DNA of 64,000 nucleotides. Origin: Alcaligenes sp. SDU_A2. Its GTDB lineage: Bacteria > Pseudomonadota > Gammaproteobacteria > Burkholderiales > Burkholderiaceae_B. The stretch covers positions 620,001 to 684,000 of the forward strand of contig NZ_CP151273.1 of assembly GCF_038237375.1 (NCBI RefSeq), written 5' to 3'. Position 1 is the stretch's first letter, and the number at the start of each line of letters is the position of its first letter. The notes beneath the pieces are model-generated. The model saw only the letters and a list, made by a program, of their open reading frames with translations. It was not told the DNA's origin and searched no databases. A program made the position numbers and the translations under genes. Below, in pieces: positions 1 to 9,067 of the stretch.

Positions 1-1
1 T

Positions 2-142
2 GACGGTAATCCAGGTCGCCAGATCGGCGAGCTGGCCTGGCAGACCGGCTTTTCGGATGCCGCCGTGTTCAGTCATGCTTTTCGGCGTCGCTTTGGTGTA
101 TCGCCGACGCAGTGGCGGCGTGCCCAGGGGCAAACAGATTAA
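2..142 (+). CDS. AraC/XylS-family regulator, C-terminal fragment cut by window edge
   Basis: The frame is open from the left edge and gives 46 codons before a TAA stop. The residues TGFSDAAVFSHAFRRRFG followed by SPTQWRR match the second helix-turn-helix and the conserved end of AraC/XylS DNA-binding domains. The effector domain lies outside the window, so the ligand and target genes cannot be inferred. The next gene begins about 110 bases further on in the same direction, with no obvious hairpin between them. Confidence 0.8.
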   Translation, partial: DGNPGRQIGELAWQTGFSDAAVFSHAFRRRFGVSPTQWRRAQGQTD

Positions 143-253
143 GTACAGATACGTAGACGCAATTCCGACTGTCTGGCACTGGTAAGCCTTTCTATCCTAG
201 AGGCAAGAATCGGGCGGCCGATGTGGGCTTCCCGCCGCTTCAAGGAATGCCTT

Positions 254-1054
254 ATGCGTCATCATCTGGATTGTGCCTTGCTTCATACTTATCCCGATTG
301 GGCCACGAACCTGCTTGCCATTACGCCTGCATGCGAACGTCTCCAACTGCATGCGTTAACCGCGCCGCCTGCGTCTCATCCTGATCAGGATTACCTGTTT
401 TTACGCCGCGCTTCCGCCTTGTTGCTGCGCTTTGACGCTTGCCTGATTCCCATCGAAGAGGCCACGCTGGTCAGCACCCGGCGGGCCCTGTCGGCTGTTC
501 TGGGCAGCTTGCCTGTGCCGGTTTTTGGCCTGGTGCGTGCCATCAAGGCGGCGGCCATCACCGACTTGCTTCAGTTGGGCATGGCCGACTATGTGCGTGA
601 ACCCTTGTGCCTGGACGATCTGCGCGCCCGCATTAATCGACATCGCCTGTGCGCCGGTTTTCAGGGCGGGGCTGAATCCGAGCAGTCGGGTCGGATACAC
701 TATAGGGTGCAGGAGGGTCAGGATCTGGTTCTGCACCCCGGCCCGACGGAGCGGCGCCTGTCGCAGACTATTCTGCAGCAGGAAGGCACTACCCTGGACG
801 CCTACGCGGCGGCTGTGGCGTCGCGCTATGCGTGCAGCCAGGAGTCCTTCAAGGAAGCCAAGGGGCGTATTGTCGCCCGCTTCGAGCAGGCCTATATCCA
901 CGCCGCCCTGGACCGCCATAGTGGCAATATCGCCATGGCGGCCCGCTCCGCGCAAAAGCACCGGCGTGCTTTCTGGGCCCTGATGCGCAAGCACCACATC
1001 GATGCCGCACGCTTTCGATCCGCGTCAAACCCAAACGAAGAACACGATGGTTAA
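254..1054 (+). CDS. Receiver-like/Fis-type HTH transcriptional regulator
   Basis: This 266-residue protein has two parts. The first ~140 residues have the hydrophobic alternation of a response-regulator receiver domain. The expected phospho-acceptor strand reads ACLIPIEEA, with no aspartate after the strand, and no DD pair is visible near the start. The last ~50 residues (FEQAYIHAALDRHSGNIAMAA...) resemble the Fis-type helix-turn-helix that ends NtrC-like activators, but there is no AAA+ domain. I chose the ATG at 254 over an earlier in-frame start at 221 because AAGGA lies seven bases before it. It is probably a phosphorylation-independent DNA-binding protein; targets are unknown. hemE follows after 31 bases in the same direction. 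Confidence 0.6.
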   Translation: MRHHLDCALLHTYPDWATNLLAITPACERLQLHALTAPPASHPDQDYLFLRRASALLLRFDACLIPIEEATLVSTRRALSAVLGSLPVPVFGLVRAIKAAAITDLLQLGMADYVREPLCLDDLRARINRHRLCAGFQGGAESEQSGRIHYRVQEGQDLVLHPGPTERRLSQTILQQEGTTLDAYAAAVASRYACSQESFKEAKGRIVARFEQAYIHAALDRHSGNIAMAARSAQKHRRAFWALMRKHHIDAARFRSASNPNEEHDG

Positions 1055-1085
1055 AATCAACAGGCATTTTTGAATAGGGATTGCC

Positions 1086-2162
1086 GTGTCTTTACCTCAA
1101 TTGAAAAACGATGTCTTGCTGCGTTCGCTGCTGCGCGAACCTGTTCCTTACACGCCCATCTGGCTGATGCGCCAGGCGGGCCGCTACCTGCCCGAATACA
1201 ATGCCACGCGTGCGCAGGCCGGATCGTTCATGGGGTTGGCCCAGAATCCCGAATTTGCCTGCGAAGTCACCTTACAGCCTTTGCGCCGCTTCGATCTGGA
1301 CGCCGCCATTCTGTTCTCCGATATCCTGACCATTCCCGATGCGATGGGCCTGGGCCTGGATTTCGTGGCCGGCGAAGGTCCGCGTTTTGCCCGTCCCGTG
1401 CGCACCGAAGCCGATGTGCAGGCGTTGGCCGTGCCCGACATGGCCAAGCTGCAATACGTGTTCGATGCCGTATCCCTGATCCGCAAGGAACTGGATGGCA
1501 AGGTGCCGCTGATCGGTTTTGCCGGCAGCCCCTGGACCATTGCTTGCTATATGGTCGAAGGCCAGGGTTCGGACGATTACCGTCTGGTCAAGAGCATGCT
1601 GTATCAGCGTCCTGATCTTATGCACCGCATGCTGGAGATCAATGCACGCACTACCCAGCAATACCTGAACGCCCAGATCCGCGCCGGCGCGCAGGCCGTC
1701 ATGCTGTTCGACAGCTGGGGCGGCGTGCTGTCGGACTCTTTGTTCCAGCAGTTTTCCCTGCAGTACACCCGTCAGGTGGTCGATGGCCTGATCCGCGAAC
1801 ACGATGGCCGCCGCGTGCCGGTCATCGTGTTTACCAAAGGTGGCGGTCAGTGGCTGGAAGACATCGTTACCTGCGGTGCGGACGCCGTCGGCGTGGATTG
1901 GACGGTTAATCTGGCTCGTGCCCGCACCCGTCTCCAGGATCAGGTTGCCTTCCAGGGCAATCTGGACCCCATGACCATGTTCGGTGGCGAAGCGGCCATT
2001 CGCGCCGAAGCCCGCCGTGTGCTGGACGACTTTGGCCAGGTGGGGCAGGGCGGCCATGTATTTAATTTTGGTCACGGTATTTCGCGTTTTACCGACCCCG
2101 AGGCTGTCGGCATTCTGGTCGACGAAGTCCACGCCTACAGTCGCCAGTTCCATAGCGTCTGA
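1086..2162 (+). CDS. hemE: Uroporphyrinogen decarboxylase
   Basis: HemE removes four acetate carboxyls from uroporphyrinogen III to give coproporphyrinogen III in cytoplasmic haem synthesis. The 358-residue length is normal for the family. The signature [14 protein letters not shown] lies at residues ~25-38. FSDI at 77-80 carries the catalytic aspartate, and GFAGSPWT at ~144-151 is a second family signature. Translation starts at a GTG preceded by AGGGA about eight bases upstream. An 11-bp hairpin follows the stop codon, so the gene may end its own transcript. priA lies downstream in the same direction but 282 bases away. Confidence 0.97.
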   Translation: MSLPQLKNDVLLRSLLREPVPYTPIWLMRQAGRYLPEYNATRAQAGSFMGLAQNPEFACEVTLQPLRRFDLDAAILFSDILTIPDAMGLGLDFVAGEGPRFARPVRTEADVQALAVPDMAKLQYVFDAVSLIRKELDGKVPLIGFAGSPWTIACYMVEGQGSDDYRLVKSMLYQRPDLMHRMLEINARTTQQYLNAQIRAGAQAVMLFDSWGGVLSDSLFQQFSLQYTRQVVDGLIREHDGRRVPVIVFTKGGGQWLEDIVTCGADAVGVDWTVNLARARTRLQDQVAFQGNLDPMTMFGGEAAIRAEARRVLDDFGQVGQGGHVFNFGHGISRFTDPEAVGILVDEVHAYSRQFHSV

Positions 2163-2168
2163 TGGTTT

Positions 2169-2199
2169 CTGCGCGCCGCATCGTCATGGCGGCGCGCAG
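2169..2199 (+). terminator. Hairpin downstream of hemE
   Basis: A perfect 11-bp stem (CTGCGCGCCGC with GCGGCGCGCAG) and a 9-base loop begin seven bases after the hemE stop. The following bases (GTTATGCACATTT) are only weakly T-rich, so termination is plausible but not certain. Confidence 0.45.
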
Positions 2200-2373
2200 G
2201 TTATGCACATTTACGTGTGTAGATATTCTTAGTGCGTATTTCAGATATGGTTTTAATATCAGGCCTTAATCCATTGATTTTTATTCATTTATTTTAAAAG
2301 TCAGTTGGCGTTTGATTAAATTGTATCTGTGCTTGCATCTTTTCCCATTTTATCCAAGTCATTTTCCCCAAAG

Positions 2374-2382
2374 TTATCCACA
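2374..2382 (+). other. Perfect DnaA-box 9-mer upstream of priA
   Basis: TTATCCACA, the strict DnaA-box consensus, lies 63 bases before the priA start. A looser TTATCCAAG lies about 24 bases before it. The gap 2200-2444 is otherwise AT-rich and has no gene. A single 9-mer can occur by chance in 64 kb. Confidence 0.35.
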
Positions 2383-2444
2383 GATCCGTAAGGTCTTGAG
2401 TTATCAGGCTTTCGGTGTTTCTCCCTATCTTTCAGGGCTTTTTC

Positions 2445-4547
2445 ATGACCGTCGATTCCACCGTTACACAGGCTCCGGCGCAAGAAGCGGCCCAAGGGCC
2501 GTACTGGATGCATGTGGCGCTGGATGTCCCCCTGGAGGGTGTGTTCGACTACCAGCACACCAGCCCGGTGCAGATCGGGCAACGGGTAATCGTCAGCTTT
2601 GGCCGGCGACAAATGGTGGGGGTCGTGGTGGCATTGCCCCAACAGCCTTCTTATCCGCCTGCGCAGGTCAAAGCGGTGGAACAGGTGTTGGACGACTTGC
2701 CGCCTTTTCCGGCAGATTGGTTGCGCATGGCGCGTTTCGCCGCCGCGTATTACCACCGCCCGCTGGGCGAAGTCATGATGCCGGCCTTGCCTGGGCCACT
2801 GCGCAAGCCCTCGGCCTATCTGGGCAAGCGTTCGGCCGGCGGGCCAGTACTGCGCATGGCCAAGCGCAAGCCGCGTCAGGTCGAACCCGTAGATCCTGAC
2901 CTTTTGCCTGTGCTCAACCCCGAGCAGCAGGTCGCGGTGGATGGCATTCTGGCCGCTCGCGGCGGTGGCTGCGTGCTGCTGCATGGGGTTACCGGCAGCG
3001 GCAAGACCGAAGTCTATATGCGGGTGCTGGAGCAGGTGCTGGCCGCAGGCCGGCAGGTGCTGTTCATGGTGCCCGAGATCAATCTGACCCCGCAGTTCGA
3101 GCAGGTGCTGCGCGCTCGTCTGGCGCGGGTGCTGCCGGGCGATGTATTGGCGGTTCTGCACAGCGGCCTGTCCGAAGGCGAACGCTTACGCGCCTGGCTG
3201 CGCGTGGCAGGGGGGCAGGCGCGCATTTTGCTGGGTACACGCCTGTCTATTTTCACGCCTATGCCCGAGCTGGGCTTGATCATCGTGGACGAAGAGCACG
3301 ATACGTCCTACAAGCAGCAGGACGGTCTGCGGTATTCGGCGCGAGACCTGGCAGTGTGGCGGGGCCATGACCTGAAAGTGCCCGTGGTGCTGGGCTCGGC
3401 GACGCCGTCGCTGGAAAGTTGGAACCATGCCCGTCAGGGGCGTTACGCCTTGCTGAGTTTGCCTAATCGGGCCAGGGCCGTGTCTTTGCCTCGGGTGCGA
3501 TTGGTGGATACGCGTCACCTGCGTCTGGAGTCCGGTTTTTCGCCACAATTGCTTGATGCATTGGAAGCGTGTCTGGACCGGGGCGAACAATCGCTGGTGT
3601 TCATCAATCGGCGTGGCTATGCGCCTGTGTTGCATTGCGCATCCTGTGGGTGGCTGTCGCAGTGTCCGCGCTGTACGGTATATACCGTTTTGCACAGGCA
3701 GTCTGGGTTTCGTCATAATTTGCAATGTCACCACTGTGGGTATCAAGCGCCTGTGCCACGCGCCTGCCCGGATTGCGGCGACCAGGATCTGCAGCCTATG
3801 GGTCGGGGTACGCAGCGTATCGAGGAGTTCCTGGGCGAACATTTCCCCGCAGCGCGGATTGCCCGCATCGATGCCGACAGCACGCGACGCAAGGGCAGTG
3901 CCCAGCATTTGTTCAGTCAGGTGCATGCCGGCGAGGTGGACATCATGGTGGGCACCCAGATGGTGGCCAAGGGGCACGATTTCACCCGGCTTAGTGTCGT
4001 AGGCGTGCTCAATGCCGATGCCACCTTGTTTGCCCACGATTTCCGTGCGCCGGAGCGCTTGTTCGCTCAATTGATGCAGGTGGCGGGGCGGGCGGGCCGT
4101 CATACTGAAGGGGCCGATGTCATCATCCAGACGGCCTACCCGGAGCAGGCGGTCTACCAAAGCCTGGTGCGCCACGATTACCTGGGCTTTGCTCAGTCGG
4201 CCTTGGCCGAACGCGAATCGGTTGGTTTGCCGCCGTATGCCTATCAGGTCCTGTTGTCGGCCGAAGCCGCTCAACTGGCCGATGCCATTCGTCTGCTGAC
4301 GCAGGCACGGCGGTTGCCCGAAGACAATCCCCAGGACTACCCCGGCTCCGATCAGGTATTCCTGTATGATCCTGTGCCGCTGCGCGTGGTGCGCGTGGCC
4401 CGGGTTGAACGTGCTCAACTGCTGCTGGAAAGCGCGCACAGACCCGCCTTGCAGGCTTTTGTGCGATCCTGGGGCCCACAGGTCGCAGAGCTGGCCCGCC
4501 AGCAGAAAATTCGTATTACCCTCGAAGTTGACCCCCTGGAAATCTAG
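2445..4547 (+). CDS. priA: Primosomal replication restart helicase PriA
   Basis: PriA recognises stalled forks and reloads the replisome; it is a 3'-5' superfamily 2 helicase. The 700-residue product has the N-terminal DNA-binding region, Walker A GVTGSGKT at ~181-188 and the DEEH box at ~282-285. Four CxxC pairs (CASC, CPRC, CHHC, CPDC at ~398-444) bind two zinc ions. The motif VGTQMVAKGHDF and the AGRAGR-type motif VI follow. I start at the ATG at 2445, preceded by CAGGG, not at the upstream in-frame GTG at 2415. The rep helicase gene follows after 63 bases, so two fork-rescue helicases sit in tandem. Confidence 0.96.
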   Translation: MTVDSTVTQAPAQEAAQGPYWMHVALDVPLEGVFDYQHTSPVQIGQRVIVSFGRRQMVGVVVALPQQPSYPPAQVKAVEQVLDDLPPFPADWLRMARFAAAYYHRPLGEVMMPALPGPLRKPSAYLGKRSAGGPVLRMAKRKPRQVEPVDPDLLPVLNPEQQVAVDGILAARGGGCVLLHGVTGSGKTEVYMRVLEQVLAAGRQVLFMVPEINLTPQFEQVLRARLARVLPGDVLAVLHSGLSEGERLRAWLRVAGGQARILLGTRLSIFTPMPELGLIIVDEEHDTSYKQQDGLRYSARDLAVWRGHDLKVPVVLGSATPSLESWNHARQGRYALLSLPNRARAVSLPRVRLVDTRHLRLESGFSPQLLDALEACLDRGEQSLVFINRRGYAPVLHCASCGWLSQCPRCTVYTVLHRQSGFRHNLQCHHCGYQAPVPRACPDCGDQDLQPMGRGTQRIEEFLGEHFPAARIARIDADSTRRKGSAQHLFSQVHAGEVDIMVGTQMVAKGHDFTRLSVVGVLNADATLFAHDFRAPERLFAQLMQVAGRAGRHTEGADVIIQTAYPEQAVYQSLVRHDYLGFAQSALAERESVGLPPYAYQVLLSAEAAQLADAIRLLTQARRLPEDNPQDYPGSDQVFLYDPVPLRVVRVARVERAQLLLESAHRPALQAFVRSWGPQVAELARQQKIRITLEVDPLEI

Positions 4548-4610
4548 CGCAGCAATACCTTGTGCGCCGCTTACGCGATCGTCCTGAACCGTACCTTCAA
4601 ACTTTTGGCT

Positions 4611-6686
4611 ATGTCCTCCCCTTTGCCTACGCCCGGACACACTGTACCTACCGATCTGAACGCCATGCAGCGCCAGGCGGTGCTGTATATGGATGGGCCT
4701 TGCCTCGTGTTGGCGGGCGCAGGCAGCGGAAAGACACGGGTCATCACCCAGAAAATCGCTTATCTTTTACGCGAATGTGGTTACAGCGGCCGGCAGGTCG
4801 TCGCACTGACCTTTACCAACAAGGCGGCGCGCGAAATGAACGAACGCATCCGCGCACTGGTTGATCCCAAGCTGCTGCGTGGCCTGACGGTCAGCACCTT
4901 CCATTCCCTGGGCCTGCGCATGCTGCGCGAGGAAGCCCAGCATGTGGGCCTGAAACCCCGTTTTTCTATTCTGGACGCTAACGATGCCCTGGCCATCATC
5001 CAGGAGTTGCTGGCCACGACCGACAAGGGCCGTCTGAAGTCTGTGCAGCAGGAAATATCGTTGTGGAAAAATGCCTTGATGGGACCGGATCAGGCCGAGC
5101 AGGCGGCCAATTCGCCCAGCCAGATCGAGGCTGCGCGTATCTATCGAAGCTATGCCGCCACCTTGATCGCTTATCAGTCGGTGGACTTCGACGACCTGAT
5201 TCGTCTGCCCGCCCAGTTAATGGAAGAAAACCCAGAGGTGCGCGAACGCTGGCAGCATCGGGTGCAGTACCTGTTGGTGGACGAGTATCAGGACACCAAT
5301 TTGTGCCAGTACCGGTTGGTGCGCAGCCTGACCGGTCAGCGTTCCATGTTTACGGTCGTGGGCGACGATGACCAGGCCATCTATGCCTGGCGCGGTGCAA
5401 CCGTCGAAAATCTGGCGCAGTTGCCGGTGGATTATCCGGCGCTGCGCGTCATCAAGTTGGAACAGAACTACCGCTCCGTGCAGCGCATCTTGCAGGCCGC
5501 CAATAATGTCATTGGCAATAACCCCGTGGTGTTCGGCAAGAAACTCTGGTCGGACCTGGGCTATGGCGAACCCATACAGGTCAGCGCCGCCGACGACGAA
5601 CAGGGCGAGGCTGAATCGGTGGCCATACGCTTGTCGGCCGAGCGTTTCGAGCGGCAGGCACAATGGCGCGACTTTGCCATTCTGTATCGCGGCAATCATC
5701 AGGCGCGTGTGTTCGAGCAGGCACTGCGCAATCTGCGCATCCCGTATACGATTTCGGGGGGGCAAAGCTTTTTCGACAAGGCCGAGGTGCGCGATATCCT
5801 GTCTTACTTGCGCCTGATCGCCAACGAGGACGATGACCCGGCTTTTATCCGTGCAGCCACGACGCCTCGGCGGGGCATAGGTCAGGCCACCTTGCAGGTT
5901 CTGGGGCAGTTTGCTGCCGAACAGAAACTGTCCTTGTTCGCAGCGGTGCCCCAGATTGCCTTGACCGATCGTTTGCCCGAACGCCAGCTCGAACCTTTGC
6001 AAGTTTTTGTTCAGTTCATTGGGCGTATTCAGCAGCGGGCCGATCGGGTAGACAGCGACCTGGACGGGCACGATACCGCCGTCAGCGAACTGTTGGGCGA
6101 GCTCTTGCGTGCGATTGATTACGAGCGCTATCTGTACGATATGTTTGACGAGCGTCCCGCCCAGAATCGCTGGGAGAACGTGCTGGAGCTGATTACCTGG
6201 CTCAAGTCCAAAGCGTTGGACGATCAGCTCAGCCTGAATGATCTGGTACAGCGCGTGGCTTTGATCACTATGCTCGAGCGTGGCGATGACGAGGAACCGG
6301 ATGCGGTCAAGCTATCCACCTTGCATGCGTCCAAGGGGTTGGAATACCCCCATGTGTTTTTGGTCGGTGTCGAGGAAGGGCTGTTGCCGCATATCGGGCG
6401 TGACGACGAGGACATCGCGCCCGAGCGTGAAGCGGAAGTTCTGGCACAGCGCATTCAGGAAGAACGCCGCCTGATGTATGTCGGTATTACGCGGGCGCAG
6501 CGCAGTTTGCGTCTGACCTGGTGCAAGAAACGTCGCCGCGCACGCGAAAACCTGGTGCGCGAACGCTCCCGCTTTGTGGATGAAATGAAGATCGAGGACC
6601 CCGCTGCCCAGGAAGACCCTGCGCAGGCGGCGCTCAGTCCAAAACAGCGTCTGGATATGCTCAAGAACCTGCTGAACAAGGCCTGA
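4611..6686 (+). CDS. rep: ATP-dependent DNA helicase Rep
   Basis: This 691-residue superfamily 1A helicase translocates 3'-5' on single-stranded DNA and clears obstacles ahead of forks. Walker A GAGSGKT lies at ~36-42. LTFTNKAAREM (motif Ia), DEYQDTN (motif II), VGDDDQAIYAWRGA (motif III), LEQNYRS (IV), LHASKGLEYPHVFLVG (V) and VGITRAQ (VI) are all present. Similarity runs along the whole length and is closer to Rep than to UvrD (for example GPCLVLAGAGSGKTRVIT and KISGG-like IPYTISGG). The start is uncertain: the ATG at 4611 has no strong ribosome site, and in-frame codons exist upstream to 4560. It may be co-transcribed with priA. Confidence 0.93.
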   Translation: MSSPLPTPGHTVPTDLNAMQRQAVLYMDGPCLVLAGAGSGKTRVITQKIAYLLRECGYSGRQVVALTFTNKAAREMNERIRALVDPKLLRGLTVSTFHSLGLRMLREEAQHVGLKPRFSILDANDALAIIQELLATTDKGRLKSVQQEISLWKNALMGPDQAEQAANSPSQIEAARIYRSYAATLIAYQSVDFDDLIRLPAQLMEENPEVRERWQHRVQYLLVDEYQDTNLCQYRLVRSLTGQRSMFTVVGDDDQAIYAWRGATVENLAQLPVDYPALRVIKLEQNYRSVQRILQAANNVIGNNPVVFGKKLWSDLGYGEPIQVSAADDEQGEAESVAIRLSAERFERQAQWRDFAILYRGNHQARVFEQALRNLRIPYTISGGQSFFDKAEVRDILSYLRLIANEDDDPAFIRAATTPRRGIGQATLQVLGQFAAEQKLSLFAAVPQIALTDRLPERQLEPLQVFVQFIGRIQQRADRVDSDLDGHDTAVSELLGELLRAIDYERYLYDMFDERPAQNRWENVLELITWLKSKALDDQLSLNDLVQRVALITMLERGDDEEPDAVKLSTLHASKGLEYPHVFLVGVEEGLLPHIGRDDEDIAPEREAEVLAQRIQEERRLMYVGITRAQRSLRLTWCKKRRRARENLVRERSRFVDEMKIEDPAAQEDPAQAALSPKQRLDMLKNLLNKA

Positions 6687-6770
6687 TTTTCTTGTGTCGG
6701 AGGGAAAAAAGGTTCTTCGTTAAAGACAGGGGACTCTTTTGTATTGCTTGGTTCGTTTGGGCCAAGCGCG

Positions 6771-6881
6771 GAGAACCTCGGGTTCTCGCCAGGCCGATGT
6801 CATTGGCGTTTTGAACGGCGTCTTCAAAAAACCAGTTCGTCATCGACTGGGTAAGTTGGTTCCCGGAGTTCTTCGAAGAAC
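6771..6881. repeat. Cluster of short palindromes in the rep 3' intergenic gap
   Basis: The 276-base gap after rep holds GAGAACC-TCG-GGTTCTC at 6771-6787 and a perfect 14-mer palindrome GTTCTTCGAAGAAC at 6868-6881. GGTTCTTCG also occurs near 6711. No coding sequence is credible here. The elements could be RNA hairpins or remnants of a small repeat. Confidence 0.4.
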
Positions 6882-6887
6882 CAAAAC

Positions 6888-6915
6888 AAAAGCCTGCTGA
6901 ATTCAGCAGGCTTTT
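6888..6915. terminator. Bidirectional terminator between rep and the small minus-strand gene
   Basis: AAAAGCCTGCTGAA and TTCAGCAGGCTTTT form a perfect 28-base palindrome with A and T runs at the ends. It sits between two convergent genes, so it can stop both transcripts. Confidence 0.7.
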
Positions 6916-6962
6916 CAACGTCAAGCGATGTTTTGCTTGTGTTTACAGCGGTGTGGCGTGGA

Positions 6963-7199
6963 TTACCAGTAGCAAGCCGACATGCGGGCGTCGCGGATAC
7001 GGGCTTCGTCCAATGCGCGGGTGACGCTGACGATAAAGTTGAACATACTGCGCACGGCGCGGGAAACCAGCGACGAGCCTTCTTTGGTCAGCGCAACGAG
7101 AGACACGGACTCACCGTTTTCCAGGGCATGCTGCATAACCCCACGCTCAACAGCGTCACTCCAGTGAATGTAGTGCGAGTAAGTGGTCATGGTAGACAT
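6963..7199 (-). CDS. Small conserved-looking protein of unknown function
   Basis: The product has 78 residues and no signal peptide. The middle (RSMFNFIVSVTRALDEARIRDARM) is an amphipathic, partly hydrophobic helix followed by a charged one. An AAAGG motif lies about eight bases before the ATG, and a strong bidirectional terminator lies just beyond the stop, so it looks like a real single-gene unit. A second in-frame ATG occurs at codon 4. Its upstream region carries an array of AGGGT/ACCCT palindromes, so it is probably tightly regulated. I do not recognise the family. Confidence 0.65.
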   Translation of the reverse strand: MSTMTTYSHYIHWSDAVERGVMQHALENGESVSLVALTKEGSSLVSRAVRSMFNFIVSVTRALDEARIRDARMSACYW

Positions 7200-7244
7200 T
7201 TGTTTGCCTTTAAGGTGAAAGTCTGACTGCGAGAACCTTCATTA

Positions 7245-7317
7245 TAGGGTTTTCCCTAGGGTATAACAAGGGTAAACCCTAGTCTGTCCTTAGGGTGTGG
7301 TTTTTAGGGTAAACCCT
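7245..7317. promoter_or_regulatory. Operator array of AGGGT-ACCCT palindromes
   Basis: Three inverted repeats lie in 73 bases: TAGGGTTTTCCCTA at 7245-7258, AGGGTAAACCCT at 7269-7280 and again AGGGTAAACCCT at 7306-7317. A half-site TAGGGT lies at 7291-7296. The array starts 46 bases upstream of the 78-residue minus-strand gene and far from the end of gltD, so it probably controls the small gene. I do not recognise the regulator. Confidence 0.6.
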
Positions 7318-7472
7318 TATTTGTTTGGCGAGGCAATAAAAAGCATGGGTGTGTGGGAGCTGGCGGCTGACACTCCGCAGTCATTTGCTTTTTCAAGGTC
7401 AACAAGCCCGCTGTTTGCGTAGGGCTGGCGTGTGCCAGCGTCGGCGCGGATCAGTGTCGCAGCCAAAGAATC

Positions 7473-7510
7473 GGCCCCGGAAGTTGGATGTCATTCCATC
7501 TTCGGGGGCC
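7473..7510 (-). terminator. Possible terminator of gltBD
   Basis: GGCCCCGGAAG and CTTCGGGGGCC pair with one mismatch around a 16-base loop that itself contains a GGA/TCC pair. It lies about 50 bases past the gltD stop on the transcript side. On the minus strand it is followed by GATTCTTTGG, a poor T-run, hence modest confidence. The rest of the gap 7318-7560 shows nothing else. Confidence 0.4.
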
Positions 7511-7560
7511 GTATGCCGGGTGTGGCGCATTGGGCCGGCGGCGTGGAGCCGGCAGCAGGA

Positions 7561-9033
7561 TCAGCGCGGCAGGGTGGAGCTGCCCATCAGGAACTGGTCT
7601 ACGGAGCGGGCGCACTGACGTCCTTCGCGTATAGCCCAGACGATCAGGGATTGGCCGCGCCGCATATCGCCGGCGGCAAAGACTTTGTTGCGACCGGTCT
7701 GGTAGTCCTCGGTATTGGCCGCCACGTTGCCGCGTCCGTCGGCCTGTAGCTCGAAGGCGTCCAGTACCTGGCGAACGGGGGCGACAAAGCCCATGGCCAG
7801 CAACACCAGATCAGCGGGGAAGGTGGCTTGCGAACCTTCGATCGGTGTCATGCTCATGCGGCCGGTGGCAGGGTCTGTTTGCCATTGCACACGGACGGCG
7901 TGCAATTGCTGGACTTGCCCGTTTTTGCCCTCCAGCCCCACTGTGCTGATGGCCCAGTCGCGCTCACAGCCTTCCTCGTGCGAGGAGGATGTGCGCAGCT
8001 TGACCGGCCAGTAGGGCCAGATCAGCGCGGTGTCTTCCTGTTCGGGTGGGCGGGGCATCAGCTCGAACTGAGTGACCGATTTGGCTCCCTGGCGGTTGCT
8101 GGTGCCCACGCAGTCCGAACCAGTGTCGCCGCCGCCGATCACAATCACGTGTTTGTCCTTGGCGCTGATGGCGGGTTTGCCGCGGTCGCCTGCCACTTGC
8201 TTGTTCTGGATGCGCAAAAAGTCCATTGCCGGATGTACGCCGCCCAGTTCGCTGCCGGGCGCATCGAGCAGGCGAGGGGTTTCGGCACCGCCAGCCAGGA
8301 CGATGGCGTCAAATTGCTGGTCCAGCTCGGCAGCAGACAGCACCGTCAAGCCGGGTTCGCGGGCGGCGGCATCGTCGGCGCGGCCAATATAAGTGGATGG
8401 ACGAAATTCCACGCCTTCGGCTTCCATCTGTGCGATGCGACGATCCAGCAGGTGCTTGTCCAGCTTGAAGTCGGGAATGCCGTAGCGCATCAGGCCGCCG
8501 ATACGGTCGCTTTTATCAAAGACGGTTACCTGATGGCCGACGCGCGCCAGTTGCTGGGCGCAGGCCAGCCCTGCCGGCCCCGAACCGACGATGGCTACGC
8601 GCTTGCCGGTTTTCTGGCTGGGCGGCTGGGGTACGACCCAGCCGTTTTCCCAGCCTTTGTCGATGATGGCGTGTTCGATGGACTTGATGCCTACAGGCGC
8701 ACGGTCGATATTGAGCGTACAGGCGGCCTCGCAGGGGGCGGGGCAGATGCGGCCGGTAATTTCGGGGAAATTGTTGGTCGAATGCAGCACATCCAAGGCT
8801 TGCTTCCATTGCTGCCGGTAGACCAGATCGTTCCAGTCCGGAATGATGTTGTTGACCGGGCAGCCGTTGTGGCAGAAGGGGATGCCGCAGTCCATGCAGC
8901 GTGCCGCCTGCACGCCGGCCTGCTGGTCGTCCAGAACCTGGACGAACTCCTTCCAGTGCTTGACCCGCGTCAGAGGCGCTTCGACCGCTTCCTGCAAGCG
9001 TTGGTATTCAAGAAATCCAGTGGTCTTTCCCAT
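7561..9033 (-). CDS. gltD: Glutamate synthase (NADPH) small subunit
   Basis: GltD passes electrons from NADPH through FAD and iron-sulphur clusters to the GltB subunit, which makes glutamate from glutamine and 2-oxoglutarate. The 490-residue protein has N-terminal cysteines C46, C49, C54 and C58 ([13 protein letters not shown]) and a second set in [10 protein letters not shown] (~97-105). The FAD fold follows at [15 protein letters not shown] (~147), and the NADPH fold is [14 protein letters not shown] start at [10 protein letters not shown] (ATG at 9033); the open frame continues upstream to 9237 but would overlap gltB. It follows gltB by 34 bases on the same strand. Confidence 0.96.
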   Translation of the reverse strand: MGKTTGFLEYQRLQEAVEAPLTRVKHWKEFVQVLDDQQAGVQAARCMDCGIPFCHNGCPVNNIIPDWNDLVYRQQWKQALDVLHSTNNFPEITGRICPAPCEAACTLNIDRAPVGIKSIEHAIIDKGWENGWVVPQPPSQKTGKRVAIVGSGPAGLACAQQLARVGHQVTVFDKSDRIGGLMRYGIPDFKLDKHLLDRRIAQMEAEGVEFRPSTYIGRADDAAAREPGLTVLSAAELDQQFDAIVLAGGAETPRLLDAPGSELGGVHPAMDFLRIQNKQVAGDRGKPAISAKDKHVIVIGGGDTGSDCVGTSNRQGAKSVTQFELMPRPPEQEDTALIWPYWPVKLRTSSSHEEGCERDWAISTVGLEGKNGQVQQLHAVRVQWQTDPATGRMSMTPIEGSQATFPADLVLLAMGFVAPVRQVLDAFELQADGRGNVAANTEDYQTGRNKVFAAGDMRRGQSLIVWAIREGRQCARSVDQFLMGSSTLPR

Positions 9034-9067
9034 GATGTTTCTATTTCCTGATAGTGATGGGAAGGGT

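Noticed and set aside
2280-2444. A chromosomal origin around the DnaA box
   Set aside because: Only one perfect box, no dnaA or dnaN gene, and no repeated AT-rich unwinding elements.
6661-6924. 87-residue open frame antisense to the end of rep
   Set aside because: It spans the bidirectional terminator and the palindromes, so it is not a plausible gene.
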